Below, in pieces: positions 15,015-21,038 of a DNA stretch of 21,038 nucleotides. Source of the stretch: Hoskinsella mucinilytica (GTDB taxonomy: Bacteria; Bacillota_I; Bacilli_A; Erysipelotrichales; Erysipelotrichaceae); assembly GCF_045223415.1 (NCBI RefSeq), contig NZ_JBEQZJ010000053.1:1-21038 (forward strand), given 5' to 3'. Each line of letters begins with the position of its first letter. Position 1 is the stretch's first letter. Under the pieces are notes generated by a model, which was not told the DNA's origin, made no database searches, and saw nothing but the letters and a program-made list of their open reading frames with translations. Both the position numbers and the translations under genes were made by a program.

Positions 15015-16333
15015 TGATGAATAAAATTGGAATGTTAGAAAAAATACAGAATAAAAATATTAGAGTAGGGGTTTGTGGTTTAGGATATGTAGGACTACCA
15101 CTTGCTGTAGAAAAGGCAAAGGCTGGATTCAAAACGATTGGATTTGATGTTCAGAAAGAAAAAGTAAAAATGGTCAATGATGGTCACAACTATATTGGTG
15201 ATGTCGTTGATGGTGAATTAAAAGAATTAGTTGAAAGTGGAATGATGAGTGCGACATCTGATTTTAGCTTTATAAAGGATGTTGATTTTATTGCAATATG
15301 TGTTCCAACACCTTTAGATAACCATCAACAGCCCGATATTACATGTGTAAAAGAAAGTACAATTGCAATATCTAAATATTTAAAAAAAGGAACTATGGTG
15401 GTTTTAGAATCTAGCACCTATCCAGGAACAACGGAAGAACTTATAAAGCCTATATTAGAAGAAGGATCAGGACTGAAATGTGGTATTGATTTTTATTTAG
15501 GATTTTCTCCTGAACGAGTAGATCCAGGTAATAAAGATTTTAATACAAAAAACACACCCAAGGTTGTAGGAGGCATCGGTAAAGATGCTACAGAAGTAAT
15601 TTCTGCAATGTACAGAGAAGTTCTTGATGGAGATATTTATGAAGTATCAAGTCCAGCAGTAGCAGAAATGGAAAAAATATTAGAAAATACATATAGAAAT
15701 ATTAATATAGGACTTGTAAATGAATTAGCAATACTGTGTGAAAAAATGGGGATTTCGGTATGGGAAGTAATTGATGCTGCCAAAACAAAACCATTCGGAT
15801 TTCAAGCGTTTTATCCTGGTCCGGGGTTAGGTGGACATTGTATTCCATTAGATCCATATTATTTAACATGGAAAGCAAGAGAATATGGCTTTCATACAAC
15901 AATGATTGAGAATAGTATGATTATAAATGATAAAATGCCAGAGTATTGCGTAGAAAGATGCTATAAAATTTTAAATAAGCAGGGGGTTGCGATGAGTAAA
16001 TCAAAAATTCTAGTACTTGGTGTGGCCTATAAAAATGATATTGACGATTATAGAGAAAGTCCAGCATTGAAACTTATAGAATTATTAAATGTAGAGGGCG
16101 CAGATGTAGTTTATTACGATCCGTATATTATGACATATAAATATAAAAATAATATACATAAAGGATTACCTAAGATAGATGAAGAAATATTATCGTCTAA
16201 GGACTTAATAATAATTGCAACAGCTCATAAGCAATTTGATTATCAAATCATTCAAAAAAATAGTAAAGCTATTTTTGATACAAGAAATGCTTTAAAGGAC
16301 ATTGTAAACAAAAATAATATTGAAGTGATTTGA
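15014..16333 (+). CDS. wbpA: UDP-N-acetylglucosamine 6-dehydrogenase, WbpA-type nucleotide-sugar dehydrogenase
   Basis: A 439-residue UDP-glucose/GDP-mannose dehydrogenase family enzyme that oxidises C6 of a UDP-sugar twice with NAD to the uronic acid. Motifs in order: VGVCGLGYVGLPLAVEKA (18-35, NAD site), VPTPLD (97-102), ESSTYPGTTEE (132-142), FSPERVDPGN (164-173), VAEMEKILENTYRNINI (216-232) and PGPGLGGHCIPLDPYY (268-283) with catalytic Cys276. ESSTYPGT and FSPERVDPGN are the form seen in WbpA-like UDP-GlcNAc 6-dehydrogenases rather than UDP-glucose dehydrogenases. The genes for 3-oxidation, transamination and N-acetylation nearby make UDP-GlcNAc the probable substrate. UDP-ManNAc 6-dehydrogenase is an alternative. 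ATG 15014 and ATG 15017 are both possible after AAGGGAG (15003-15009). Confidence 0.88.
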   Translation: MMNKIGMLEKIQNKNIRVGVCGLGYVGLPLAVEKAKAGFKTIGFDVQKEKVKMVNDGHNYIGDVVDGELKELVESGMMSATSDFSFIKDVDFIAICVPTPLDNHQQPDITCVKESTIAISKYLKKGTMVVLESSTYPGTTEELIKPILEEGSGLKCGIDFYLGFSPERVDPGNKDFNTKNTPKVVGGIGKDATEVISAMYREVLDGDIYEVSSPAVAEMEKILENTYRNINIGLVNELAILCEKMGISVWEVIDAAKTKPFGFQAFYPGPGLGGHCIPLDPYYLTWKAREYGFHTTMIENSMIINDKMPEYCVERCYKILNKQGVAMSKSKILVLGVAYKNDIDDYRESPALKLIELLNVEGADVVYYDPYIMTYKYKNNIHKGLPKIDEEILSSKDLIIIATAHKQFDYQIIQKNSKAIFDTRNALKDIVNKNNIEVI

Positions 16334-16445
16334 TATGAGAATGTTAATTTTTTATTGAAATAATAAAATGAAATCGACAAATTAGCTTTTGATTAATGTA
16401 TGTAGAATTGTTTTTTAAATAGATATAGAAAGGAGTAATTTTTGA
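16334..16445 (+). other. Spacer before the WbpE-like gene
   Basis: A 112-nt AT-rich gap. I see no hairpin with a T-run and no firm promoter. AAGGAG at about 16430-16435 serves ATG 16446. Confidence 0.35.
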
Positions 16446-17588
16446 ATGGAATTTATAAATCTTAAGGCTCAATATAGTAGTTTAAAAGATGAAATAGATA
16501 AAAATATACATCATGTACTGGATAATAATCGATATATGATGGGAAGTTTTGTTAAAAAATTAGAAAAAGAATTAGCCGAGTACGTAGGGGTTAAATATTG
16601 CATTTCATGTGCAAACGGTACAGATGCACTACAACTTGCTTTAATGGTTTGGGGTGTTGGAAAGGGGGATGCAGTCTTTGTTCCTGATTTTACTTTTTTT
16701 TCTACTGCTGAGGTTGTTTCTATCTTAGGAGCAACACCTATATTTATTGATATAGACAAAAAGACTTTTAATTTGGATTCAAATAAACTTAAAGAAGCAA
16801 TAAATAAAGTTTTAAATGAAACTGATCTTAAACCTAAAGTTATTATACCTGTAGATTTGTTCGGTCAGCCAGCTAATTTTGAAGAAATAAGAAAAATAGC
16901 TCAAGAGTACAATTTACATATTCTTGAGGATGGTGCACAAGGCTTTGGTGGTAGTATAGATGGAAAAATGGCTTGTAGTTTTGGAGATATTTCTACAACC
17001 TCTTTCTTTCCGGCTAAACCTTTAGGTTGTTATGGAGATGGAGGAGCAATATTTACAGATAATGATGATTACTATCAGATTTTGCAATCATTAAGAATAC
17101 ATGGTAAAGGATTGTTTAAATATGATAATGTTCGTATTGGAATGAATTCAAGACTAGATGAAATTCAAGCAGGAATTTTATTACCTAAATTAAAAGCGTT
17201 TGAAGAATATGAGTTGGATAATAGAAATAAAGTAGCAAGTATTTATTCAGAAAGACTTGAACATTTAGTTAAAATACCTTTTGTACCAAAAAACTATATT
17301 TCAAGTTGGGCGCAATACACTATCCTTGTAAGAAGTGAAGAGGAAAGAAGCTATGTGCAGAATAGACTCAATGCAAAAGGAATACCAACTATGATTTATT
17401 ATCCAAAACCATTACATAATCAAACTGTATATAAGAATTATTCATTTAACATAGAATCTTTAATTAATAGTAAAACTGTTTGTAAGACATGCTTGAGTTT
17501 GCCTATGCATCCATATTTAACAGATGTACAACAGAATGAAATTATTTCAGAATTTGTTAATGCAATAGAGGAATATAGAAATGAGTAA
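16446..17588 (+). CDS. wbpE: UDP-3-keto-sugar aminotransferase, WbpE-type (DegT/DnrJ/EryC1/StrS family)
   Basis: A full-length (380 residues) PLP-dependent aminotransferase. Key segments: ISCANGTDALQLAL (53-66), the phosphate-binding loop; VPDFTFFSTAEVV (79-91); ILEDGAQGFGG (159-169) with Asp162 contacting the pyridine nitrogen; and TTSFFPAKPLGCYGDGGA (184-201) with Lys191 forming the Schiff base. RIGMNSRLDEIQA follows. In the WbpA-B-E-D pathway this enzyme aminates C3 of the 3-keto uronate with glutamate as donor, giving UDP-GlcNAc(3NH2)A. It overlaps the WbpD-like gene by 8 nt, the usual pairing of aminotransferase and acetyltransferase. It differs from the aminotransferase fragment at the left edge, so the locus probably makes two kinds of amino sugar. 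Confidence 0.88.
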   Translation: MEFINLKAQYSSLKDEIDKNIHHVLDNNRYMMGSFVKKLEKELAEYVGVKYCISCANGTDALQLALMVWGVGKGDAVFVPDFTFFSTAEVVSILGATPIFIDIDKKTFNLDSNKLKEAINKVLNETDLKPKVIIPVDLFGQPANFEEIRKIAQEYNLHILEDGAQGFGGSIDGKMACSFGDISTTSFFPAKPLGCYGDGGAIFTDNDDYYQILQSLRIHGKGLFKYDNVRIGMNSRLDEIQAGILLPKLKAFEEYELDNRNKVASIYSERLEHLVKIPFVPKNYISSWAQYTILVRSEEERSYVQNRLNAKGIPTMIYYPKPLHNQTVYKNYSFNIESLINSKTVCKTCLSLPMHPYLTDVQQNEIISEFVNAIEEYRNE

Positions 17589-18222
17589 TAAGAATTATTT
17601 TGCTCATGAATCAGCATATATAGATGAAAATGTATTAATAGGTAATAATACAAAAATATGGCATTTTTGCCATATAATGTCTGGTGCAATCATAGGAGAG
17701 GATTGTAATATTGGACAAAATGTAGTTATATCTCCTAATGTTATGATAGGTAATGGAGTAAAAATACAAAATAATGTTTCTGTATATGAAGGAGTTATAT
17801 GCGAAGATGATGTTTTTTTAGGACCAAGTTGTGTTTTTACAAATGTTATTAATCCAAGAAGTAATATTTCAAGAAAACATGAATATAAAAAAACAATTAT
17901 TGGAAAAGGTGCTTCTATTGGAGCAAATGCAACTATAGTTTGTGGTCATGCAATTGGACGTTATGCTTTAATTGGCGCAGGAAGTACTGTGACAAAGGAT
18001 GTTCAAGATTATACTTGTGTTGTAGGAAGTCCGGCTAAGAAATTATATTATGTATGTAAATGTGGAAATAGACTGTTGAAAAAGAAAAACAAATATGTAT
18101 GTGAATCATGTGGAAAGGAATATGAAATGAAAAATGATAAAATGAAAGAATTTTCATGGGGGGGGGGGTCAATAAATATAATATTGACTTCAGAAAGGAT
18201 ACATTATTATGTTGTTAAGTGA
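17581..18222 (+). CDS. wbpD: WbpD-type UDP-amino-sugar N-acetyltransferase with poly-G tract in its 3' end
   Basis: A hexapeptide-repeat acetyltransferase of 213 residues. The beta-helix begins at about 8 (AYIDENVLIGNNTKIWHF) and includes YEGVICEDDVFLGPSCVFTN (69-88), INPRS and IIGKGASIGANATIV (106-120), a set characteristic of WbpD/WlbB enzymes. These acetylate the 3-amine of UDP-GlcNAc(3NH2)A with acetyl-CoA. A C-terminal zinc-ribbon-like part has CKC (159-161) and CESC (174-177). After residue 192 the frame enters an 11-G run encoding W-G-G-G and then 17 residues with no family character. The stop overlaps the next gene by 14 nt. One G more or fewer changes only this tail and the stop position: 18216-18218 or 18173-18175 respectively. 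It could alternatively acylate a different amino sugar. Confidence 0.87.
   Translation: MSNKNYFAHESAYIDENVLIGNNTKIWHFCHIMSGAIIGEDCNIGQNVVISPNVMIGNGVKIQNNVSVYEGVICEDDVFLGPSCVFTNVINPRSNISRKHEYKKTIIGKGASIGANATIVCGHAIGRYALIGAGSTVTKDVQDYTCVVGSPAKKLYYVCKCGNRLLKKKNKYVCESCGKEYEMKNDKMKEFSWGGGSINIILTSERIHYYVVK
18158..18168 (+). repeat. 11-nt poly-G homopolymer, candidate phase-variable tract
   Basis: Eleven consecutive G bases inside the 3' end of the WbpD-like gene, 40 nt before the start codon of the second LpxD-like gene. No other G run in the window exceeds about six (7433-7438). Long homopolymers of G are known slippage sites in phase-variable surface loci of other bacteria such as Campylobacter. 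Loss of one G stops translation at 18173-18175, upstream of the next gene's AAAGGA (18194-18199). The present length, or one more G, carries ribosomes past that start codon. Translational coupling could therefore vary; this is inference. Confidence 0.7.
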
Positions 18223-19099
18223 TATTTTTCAAGACAACATAATAAGAAATGGAAGTTTTGAAGTTTTGGGTATATTGGATTCAAAGTCTGAACAAAAGAT
18301 GTTGACATTTTTGGAAAAAAAGCAATATATAAGTCAAATTAAAGAACAGAGTAATATAGGTTGTATTATAACTACGAGAGATTTTGTTGAAAAAATTTTA
18401 GCAGCGACTAAAATTGGAATCTATGTTTGTGAAAATCCAAGAATAAAATTTTTCCAGCTACATAACTGCTTAAGTACAGATATACGTTACCAAAGAAAAA
18501 AACATAAAACAATTATTGGTAAGAATTGTAAGATATCACCTCTCGCTTGCATTTCCCAAGAAAATGTAATTATTGGTGATAATGTTGAAATTGAAGAGTT
18601 CGTGAGTATAAAAGAAAATACAATCATCAAAGATAACTGTATTATACGATCGGGAACAGTAGTAGGGAGTACAGGGTTTGAATTTAAAAAGTATCATGAT
18701 CTAACATTTGGAGTAAGGCATTGTGGTGGAGTTATTTTAAACGAAAATGTTGAAGTACAACATAATTGCTGTATCGATAAAGCAGTGTATCCATGGGATG
18801 ATACTGTAATTGGAAAGTATACAAAATTTGATAATTTGGTGCATATAGGACATGCAGCTAAAATAGGAGATCATGTTTTGTTTCCTGCAGGAACTACAGT
18901 AAGTGGAAGAGTAGAGATAGCAGATGGTGTCTGGATAGGAGTTGGTTCCACGATATCAAATGGAATTTCTTTTGGGAGAAATTCAAGGTGCAACATTGGA
19001 TCAGTTGTGACAAAAGATGTTCCAGAGAATGGATCAGTATCAGGTAATTTTGCTATAGAGCATGAAAAATTCATAGAGAATTTAAAAAAGGCAAGGTAA
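18209..19099 (+). CDS. LpxD-like left-handed beta-helix N-acyltransferase (copy B)
   Basis: A 296-residue LpxD-like protein. The N-terminal uridine-binding-type domain (1-95) shows MLLSDIF, FEVLGILDS (17-25) and YVCENPRIKFFQLHN (72-86), the last like the NPR segment of LpxD. The beta-helix runs from about 101 (TIIGKNCKIS). LpxD-like landmarks are STGFEF (154-159), CGGVILNENVEVQHNCCID (172-190) and DNLVHIGHAAKIG (208-220) with His215 at the catalytic position. It differs strongly from copy A, especially at the N-terminus, so it is an independently acquired relative and not a recent duplicate. AAAGGA (18194-18199) precedes ATG 18209; the gene overlaps wbpD by 14 nt, just after the poly-G run. 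It is followed by a dead PhaJ gene, mirroring the hydratase-LpxD pairing of copy A. The acceptor is probably an amino-sugar nucleotide; unproved. Confidence 0.82.
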   Translation: MLLSDIFQDNIIRNGSFEVLGILDSKSEQKMLTFLEKKQYISQIKEQSNIGCIITTRDFVEKILAATKIGIYVCENPRIKFFQLHNCLSTDIRYQRKKHKTIIGKNCKISPLACISQENVIIGDNVEIEEFVSIKENTIIKDNCIIRSGTVVGSTGFEFKKYHDLTFGVRHCGGVILNENVEVQHNCCIDKAVYPWDDTVIGKYTKFDNLVHIGHAAKIGDHVLFPAGTTVSGRVEIADGVWIGVGSTISNGISFGRNSRCNIGSVVTKDVPENGSVSGNFAIEHEKFIENLKKAR

Positions 19100-19104
19100 A
19101 AATC

Positions 19105-19430
19105 ATTATAAAATTGGAAATCAAACTGGACTTAAGAAACAATTCGTGATGAAGATATTATGAATTTTACAGAAGTATGGGGGATAAAAATTTTATTCAT
19201 TTAGATTTTGATATGCTGAATAAGCATATATGAATAAAAAATGCAAATGGGATGTCATCAGTATAATTTATCAGTAATGTGATTGGAAATATGTTATTAT
19301 GAGAAAATAAAGCAGATATTAGAATTTCTTAAACCTGTCTATATTGGTGATGAAATAACTACTATCATTAAGGTAAAAGAAAGATATTAATGATTATGAA
19401 ATGTAAATAAATATAGAGATGTAAGAGAAA
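19105..19430 (+). pseudogene. Decayed PhaJ/MaoC-like (R)-enoyl-CoA hydratase
   Basis: This part of a 438-nt gap has no intact reading frame, but pieces in different frames match the hydratase at 12988-13392 in order. IRDEDIMNFTEV (19142-19177) matches ISEKDVLLFSEI. DKNFIHLDFDM (from 19183) matches DKNPIHLNQEY. ANGMSSV-stop-FISNVIGN (19243-19290) matches AHGMLSASFISNVIGN. EFLKPVYIGDEITTI (19322-19366) matches NFCKPVYFGDLITTI, and KDINDYEM (from about 19380) matches the following segment. At least two frame changes and several stops (for example TAA 19264-19266) inactivate it, and the start codon position reads ATT. The divergence from the intact gene shows it is a separate relative rather than a fresh duplication. 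It directly follows LpxD-like copy B. Confidence 0.85.
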
Positions 19431-19537
19431 AGAGATATTGAAATTAGTAAATTCTAGTTATAGTCCAATATACTTGATTTTTCTTATACATATGGAATTT
19501 CAAAAAATGTTGATATTTTATTATAGAAAGGTAAAAG
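19431..19537 (+). other. Spacer before capF
   Basis: About 107 AT-rich nt between the pseudogene and capF. I see no gene or terminator. AGAAAGG at 19525-19531 is the ribosome binding site of capF, 6 nt before ATG 19538. Confidence 0.4.
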
Positions 19538-20704
19538 ATGATTATGAAAATTCTTGTAACTGGATCAAAAGGATTTGTGGGTAGAAACTTAATAGAAACA
19601 TTAAAAACTATTAGAGATGAAAAAAACAAAATGTTTTCTTTAACATCTAATCTTACACTATATGAGTATGATCTGAATAGCACAAAAGCCAAATTAAAAG
19701 AGTATTGTAGTGATTGTGATTTCATAGTTCATTTAGCAGGTGTAAATAGGCCACAAAATCCTTCTGAATTTTATGAAGGAAATCTTGGCTTTACAGAGGC
19801 TCTTTGTTCTTATTTAAAAGAAGCAGGAAACAAGTGTCCTATTATGATTTCCTCTTCAATTCAAGCAGAAAGAGATAACGATTATGGGAAAAGCAAAAAA
19901 GCTGGCGAAGATGCCTTACTAGCTTTTGGGAAAGGAAACGGTAATCCTATTTATATTTATCGTTTTGCTAATCTGTTTGGCAAATGGTGTCGTCCTAATT
20001 ACAATAGCGTAGTTGCAACATGGTGTCATAATATTGGTCATGGTCTAGATATTCAAATCAATGATCCATCAGTAACATTACCATTATGTTATATTGACGA
20101 TGTTGTAGAGGAAATCATCCATTGTATTTGTGGTAATCCTTATATTGTTGATGGTGTGCATTATGGCGTAGAAAAGGTATACAACTGTACCTTAGGTGAT
20201 TTAGCAAATACGATTAAAAGCTTTAAAGAATCAAGAACAACTCTTGAAGTAATTAATCAAGCAGAAGAATTAACAAAGAAGCTTTATGCAACTTATCTAA
20301 GCTATCTTCCTGAAGATGAATTCAGCTATCCATTAAAAATGAATGTGGATGAAAGAGGTAGCTTTACAGAATTCTTGAAAACAAAAGAATATGGACAAGT
20401 TAGTGTAAATATTTCAAAACCAGGAATTACAAAGGGAAATCATTGGCATCATACAAAGAATGAAAAATTTCTTGTAGTCAGTGGAACAGGTCTGATTCAA
20501 TTCAGAAAAATCGGTGAAGAAAAGATCATTGAATATCAAGTAAGTGGCGAAAAACTAGAAGTGATAGACATACCAACTGGCTATACGCACAATATTATCA
20601 ATGTAGGAGATACTGATATGGTAACGATCATGTGGGCTAATGAATTGTTTGATCCTAATAAACCGGATACTTATTTTGAAAAGGTGGTGGAAGAGCATGA
20701 ATAA
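19538..20704 (+). CDS. capF: CapF-type bifunctional enzyme: UDP-sugar epimerase/reductase with C-terminal cupin
   Basis: A 388-residue fusion typical of CapF. The N-terminal short-chain dehydrogenase part has VTGSKGFVGRNL (7-18), HLAGVNRPQNP (65-75), SSSIQAERDNDYGKSK (105-120) with the catalytic Tyr116 and Lys120, and YRFANLFGKWCRPNYNS (141-157). The C-terminal cupin (about 270-385) has GITKGNHWHHTKNEKF (296-311), with metal-binding His302, His304 or His305 and Glu309, and a later His351. In S. aureus the cupin domain epimerises C3 of the CapE product and the dehydrogenase domain reduces C4 with NADPH, giving UDP-2-acetamido-2,6-dideoxy-L-talose (UDP-L-PneNAc). CapG then makes UDP-L-FucNAc. 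ATG 19538 fits the ribosome binding site; ATG 19544 would be the more usual protein start. It overlaps capG by 8 nt. Confidence 0.94.
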   Translation: MIMKILVTGSKGFVGRNLIETLKTIRDEKNKMFSLTSNLTLYEYDLNSTKAKLKEYCSDCDFIVHLAGVNRPQNPSEFYEGNLGFTEALCSYLKEAGNKCPIMISSSIQAERDNDYGKSKKAGEDALLAFGKGNGNPIYIYRFANLFGKWCRPNYNSVVATWCHNIGHGLDIQINDPSVTLPLCYIDDVVEEIIHCICGNPYIVDGVHYGVEKVYNCTLGDLANTIKSFKESRTTLEVINQAEELTKKLYATYLSYLPEDEFSYPLKMNVDERGSFTEFLKTKEYGQVSVNISKPGITKGNHWHHTKNEKFLVVSGTGLIQFRKIGEEKIIEYQVSGEKLEVIDIPTGYTHNIINVGDTDMVTIMWANELFDPNKPDTYFEKVVEEHE

Positions 20705-21038
20705 ATTGAAACTAATGACGATCGTGGGTACAAGACCAGAGATTATTCGTTTATCAGAAGTCATTAAAAAGTGTGATACATATTTTGATCAAATCTTGGT
20801 ACATACTGGGCAGAATTATGATTATTGTTTGAATCAAGTATTTTTTGATGATCTAGGATTAAGAGAACCAGATTATTATCTTGAAGCTGTAGGAAATGAC
20901 CTTGGAGAGACAATAGGAAATATCATTGCGAAAAGTTATAAACTGATGAATGAGGTAAAGCCAGATGCTTTATTGATTCTTGGAGATACTAATAGTTGTT
21001 TAAGTGCAATTAGCGCAAAACGTTTACATATCCCAATA
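20697..21038 (+). CDS. capG: UDP-N-acetyl-sugar 2-epimerase, CapG-type, N-terminal part
   Basis: The first 114 codons of a gene that runs off the right edge; the family is about 370-380 residues. It starts MNKLKLMTIVGTRPEIIRLS, with the GTRPE motif of non-hydrolysing UDP-GlcNAc 2-epimerases (WecB/CapG). Then come VHTGQNYDY (about 40-48), FFDDLGLREPDYYL and LLILGDTNSCLSA, the last matching the GDTxS segment of this fold. In S. aureus, CapG inverts C2 of UDP-L-PneNAc to give UDP-L-FucNAc. The 8-nt overlap with capF and the presence of capE support this role over an ordinary WecB. It might also act, like WbpI, on a 2,3-diacetamido uronate, but the operon position argues for CapG. No truncation other than the window end is seen. 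Confidence 0.9.
   Translation, partial: MNKLKLMTIVGTRPEIIRLSEVIKKCDTYFDQILVHTGQNYDYCLNQVFFDDLGLREPDYYLEAVGNDLGETIGNIIAKSYKLMNEVKPDALLILGDTNSCLSAISAKRLHIPI

Noticed and set aside
18173..18208. Fusion of WbpD and LpxD-B into one protein by G-tract slippage
   Set aside because: The LpxD-B frame has a TGA at 18185-18187 upstream of its start, and the frame reached by loss of one G stops at 18173-18175, so no tract length gives a continuous fusion.

Overview
The window reads as part of a cell-surface polysaccharide (capsule or exopolysaccharide) biosynthesis locus from a low-GC Gram-positive bacterium (Bacillota, possibly a gut member). The reasons are the AT-rich DNA, strong GGAGG-type ribosome binding sites, AGA-rich coding, TGA used as a stop, and Wzx/Wzy-type capsule logic with S. 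aureus-like CapE/CapF/CapG enzymes. Genus cannot be read from the sequence. Every gene is on the + strand and most overlap or nearly abut, so this looks like one long operon. Both ends are cut: an aminotransferase on the left and capG on the right.

Layout. (1) 1-891: the C-terminal end of a DegT-family sugar aminotransferase, then the initiating phosphoglycosyl transferase that puts the first sugar phosphate on undecaprenyl phosphate. (2) 881-9045: assembly genes, namely two GT2 glycosyltransferases, a beta-propeller protein of unknown role, the Wzy polymerase, a GT4 enzyme, a putative GT-D-type enzyme and the Wzx flippase. (3) 9180-10223: capE, first step to UDP-L-FucNAc. (4) 10220-19430: a block of about 9.3 kb separating capE from capF/capG. 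It holds another GT-B glycosyltransferase and a set matching the WbpB/WbpA/WbpE/WbpD route to UDP-2,3-diacetamido-2,3-dideoxy-glucuronic acid. Mixed in are a PhaJ-type (R)-enoyl-CoA hydratase, two different LpxD-like acyltransferases, a NodB/CE4-like deacetylase, and a decayed second PhaJ copy. (5) 19538-end: capF and the start of capG.

Working model (inference). The polymer repeat is started by the phosphoglycosyl transferase, extended by about five glycosyltransferases, flipped by Wzx and polymerised by Wzy. It probably contains L-FucNAc and a 2,3-diamino uronic acid. The PhaJ-like hydratase plus LpxD-like transferases suggest that an amino sugar carries an (R)-3-hydroxyacyl group (for example 3-hydroxybutyryl) instead of, or beside, acetyl. 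This hydroxyacyl amino-sugar cassette is the most novel part of the window.

Two further signals stand out. An 11-G homopolymer, extreme for such AT-rich DNA, lies at the 3' end of the WbpD-like gene just before the second LpxD-like gene and is a candidate phase-variation switch. The region 19105-19430 is a frameshifted remnant of a second PhaJ gene, so each LpxD-like gene apparently once had its own hydratase. No RNA genes, CRISPR arrays, insertion sequences or convincing terminators were seen.
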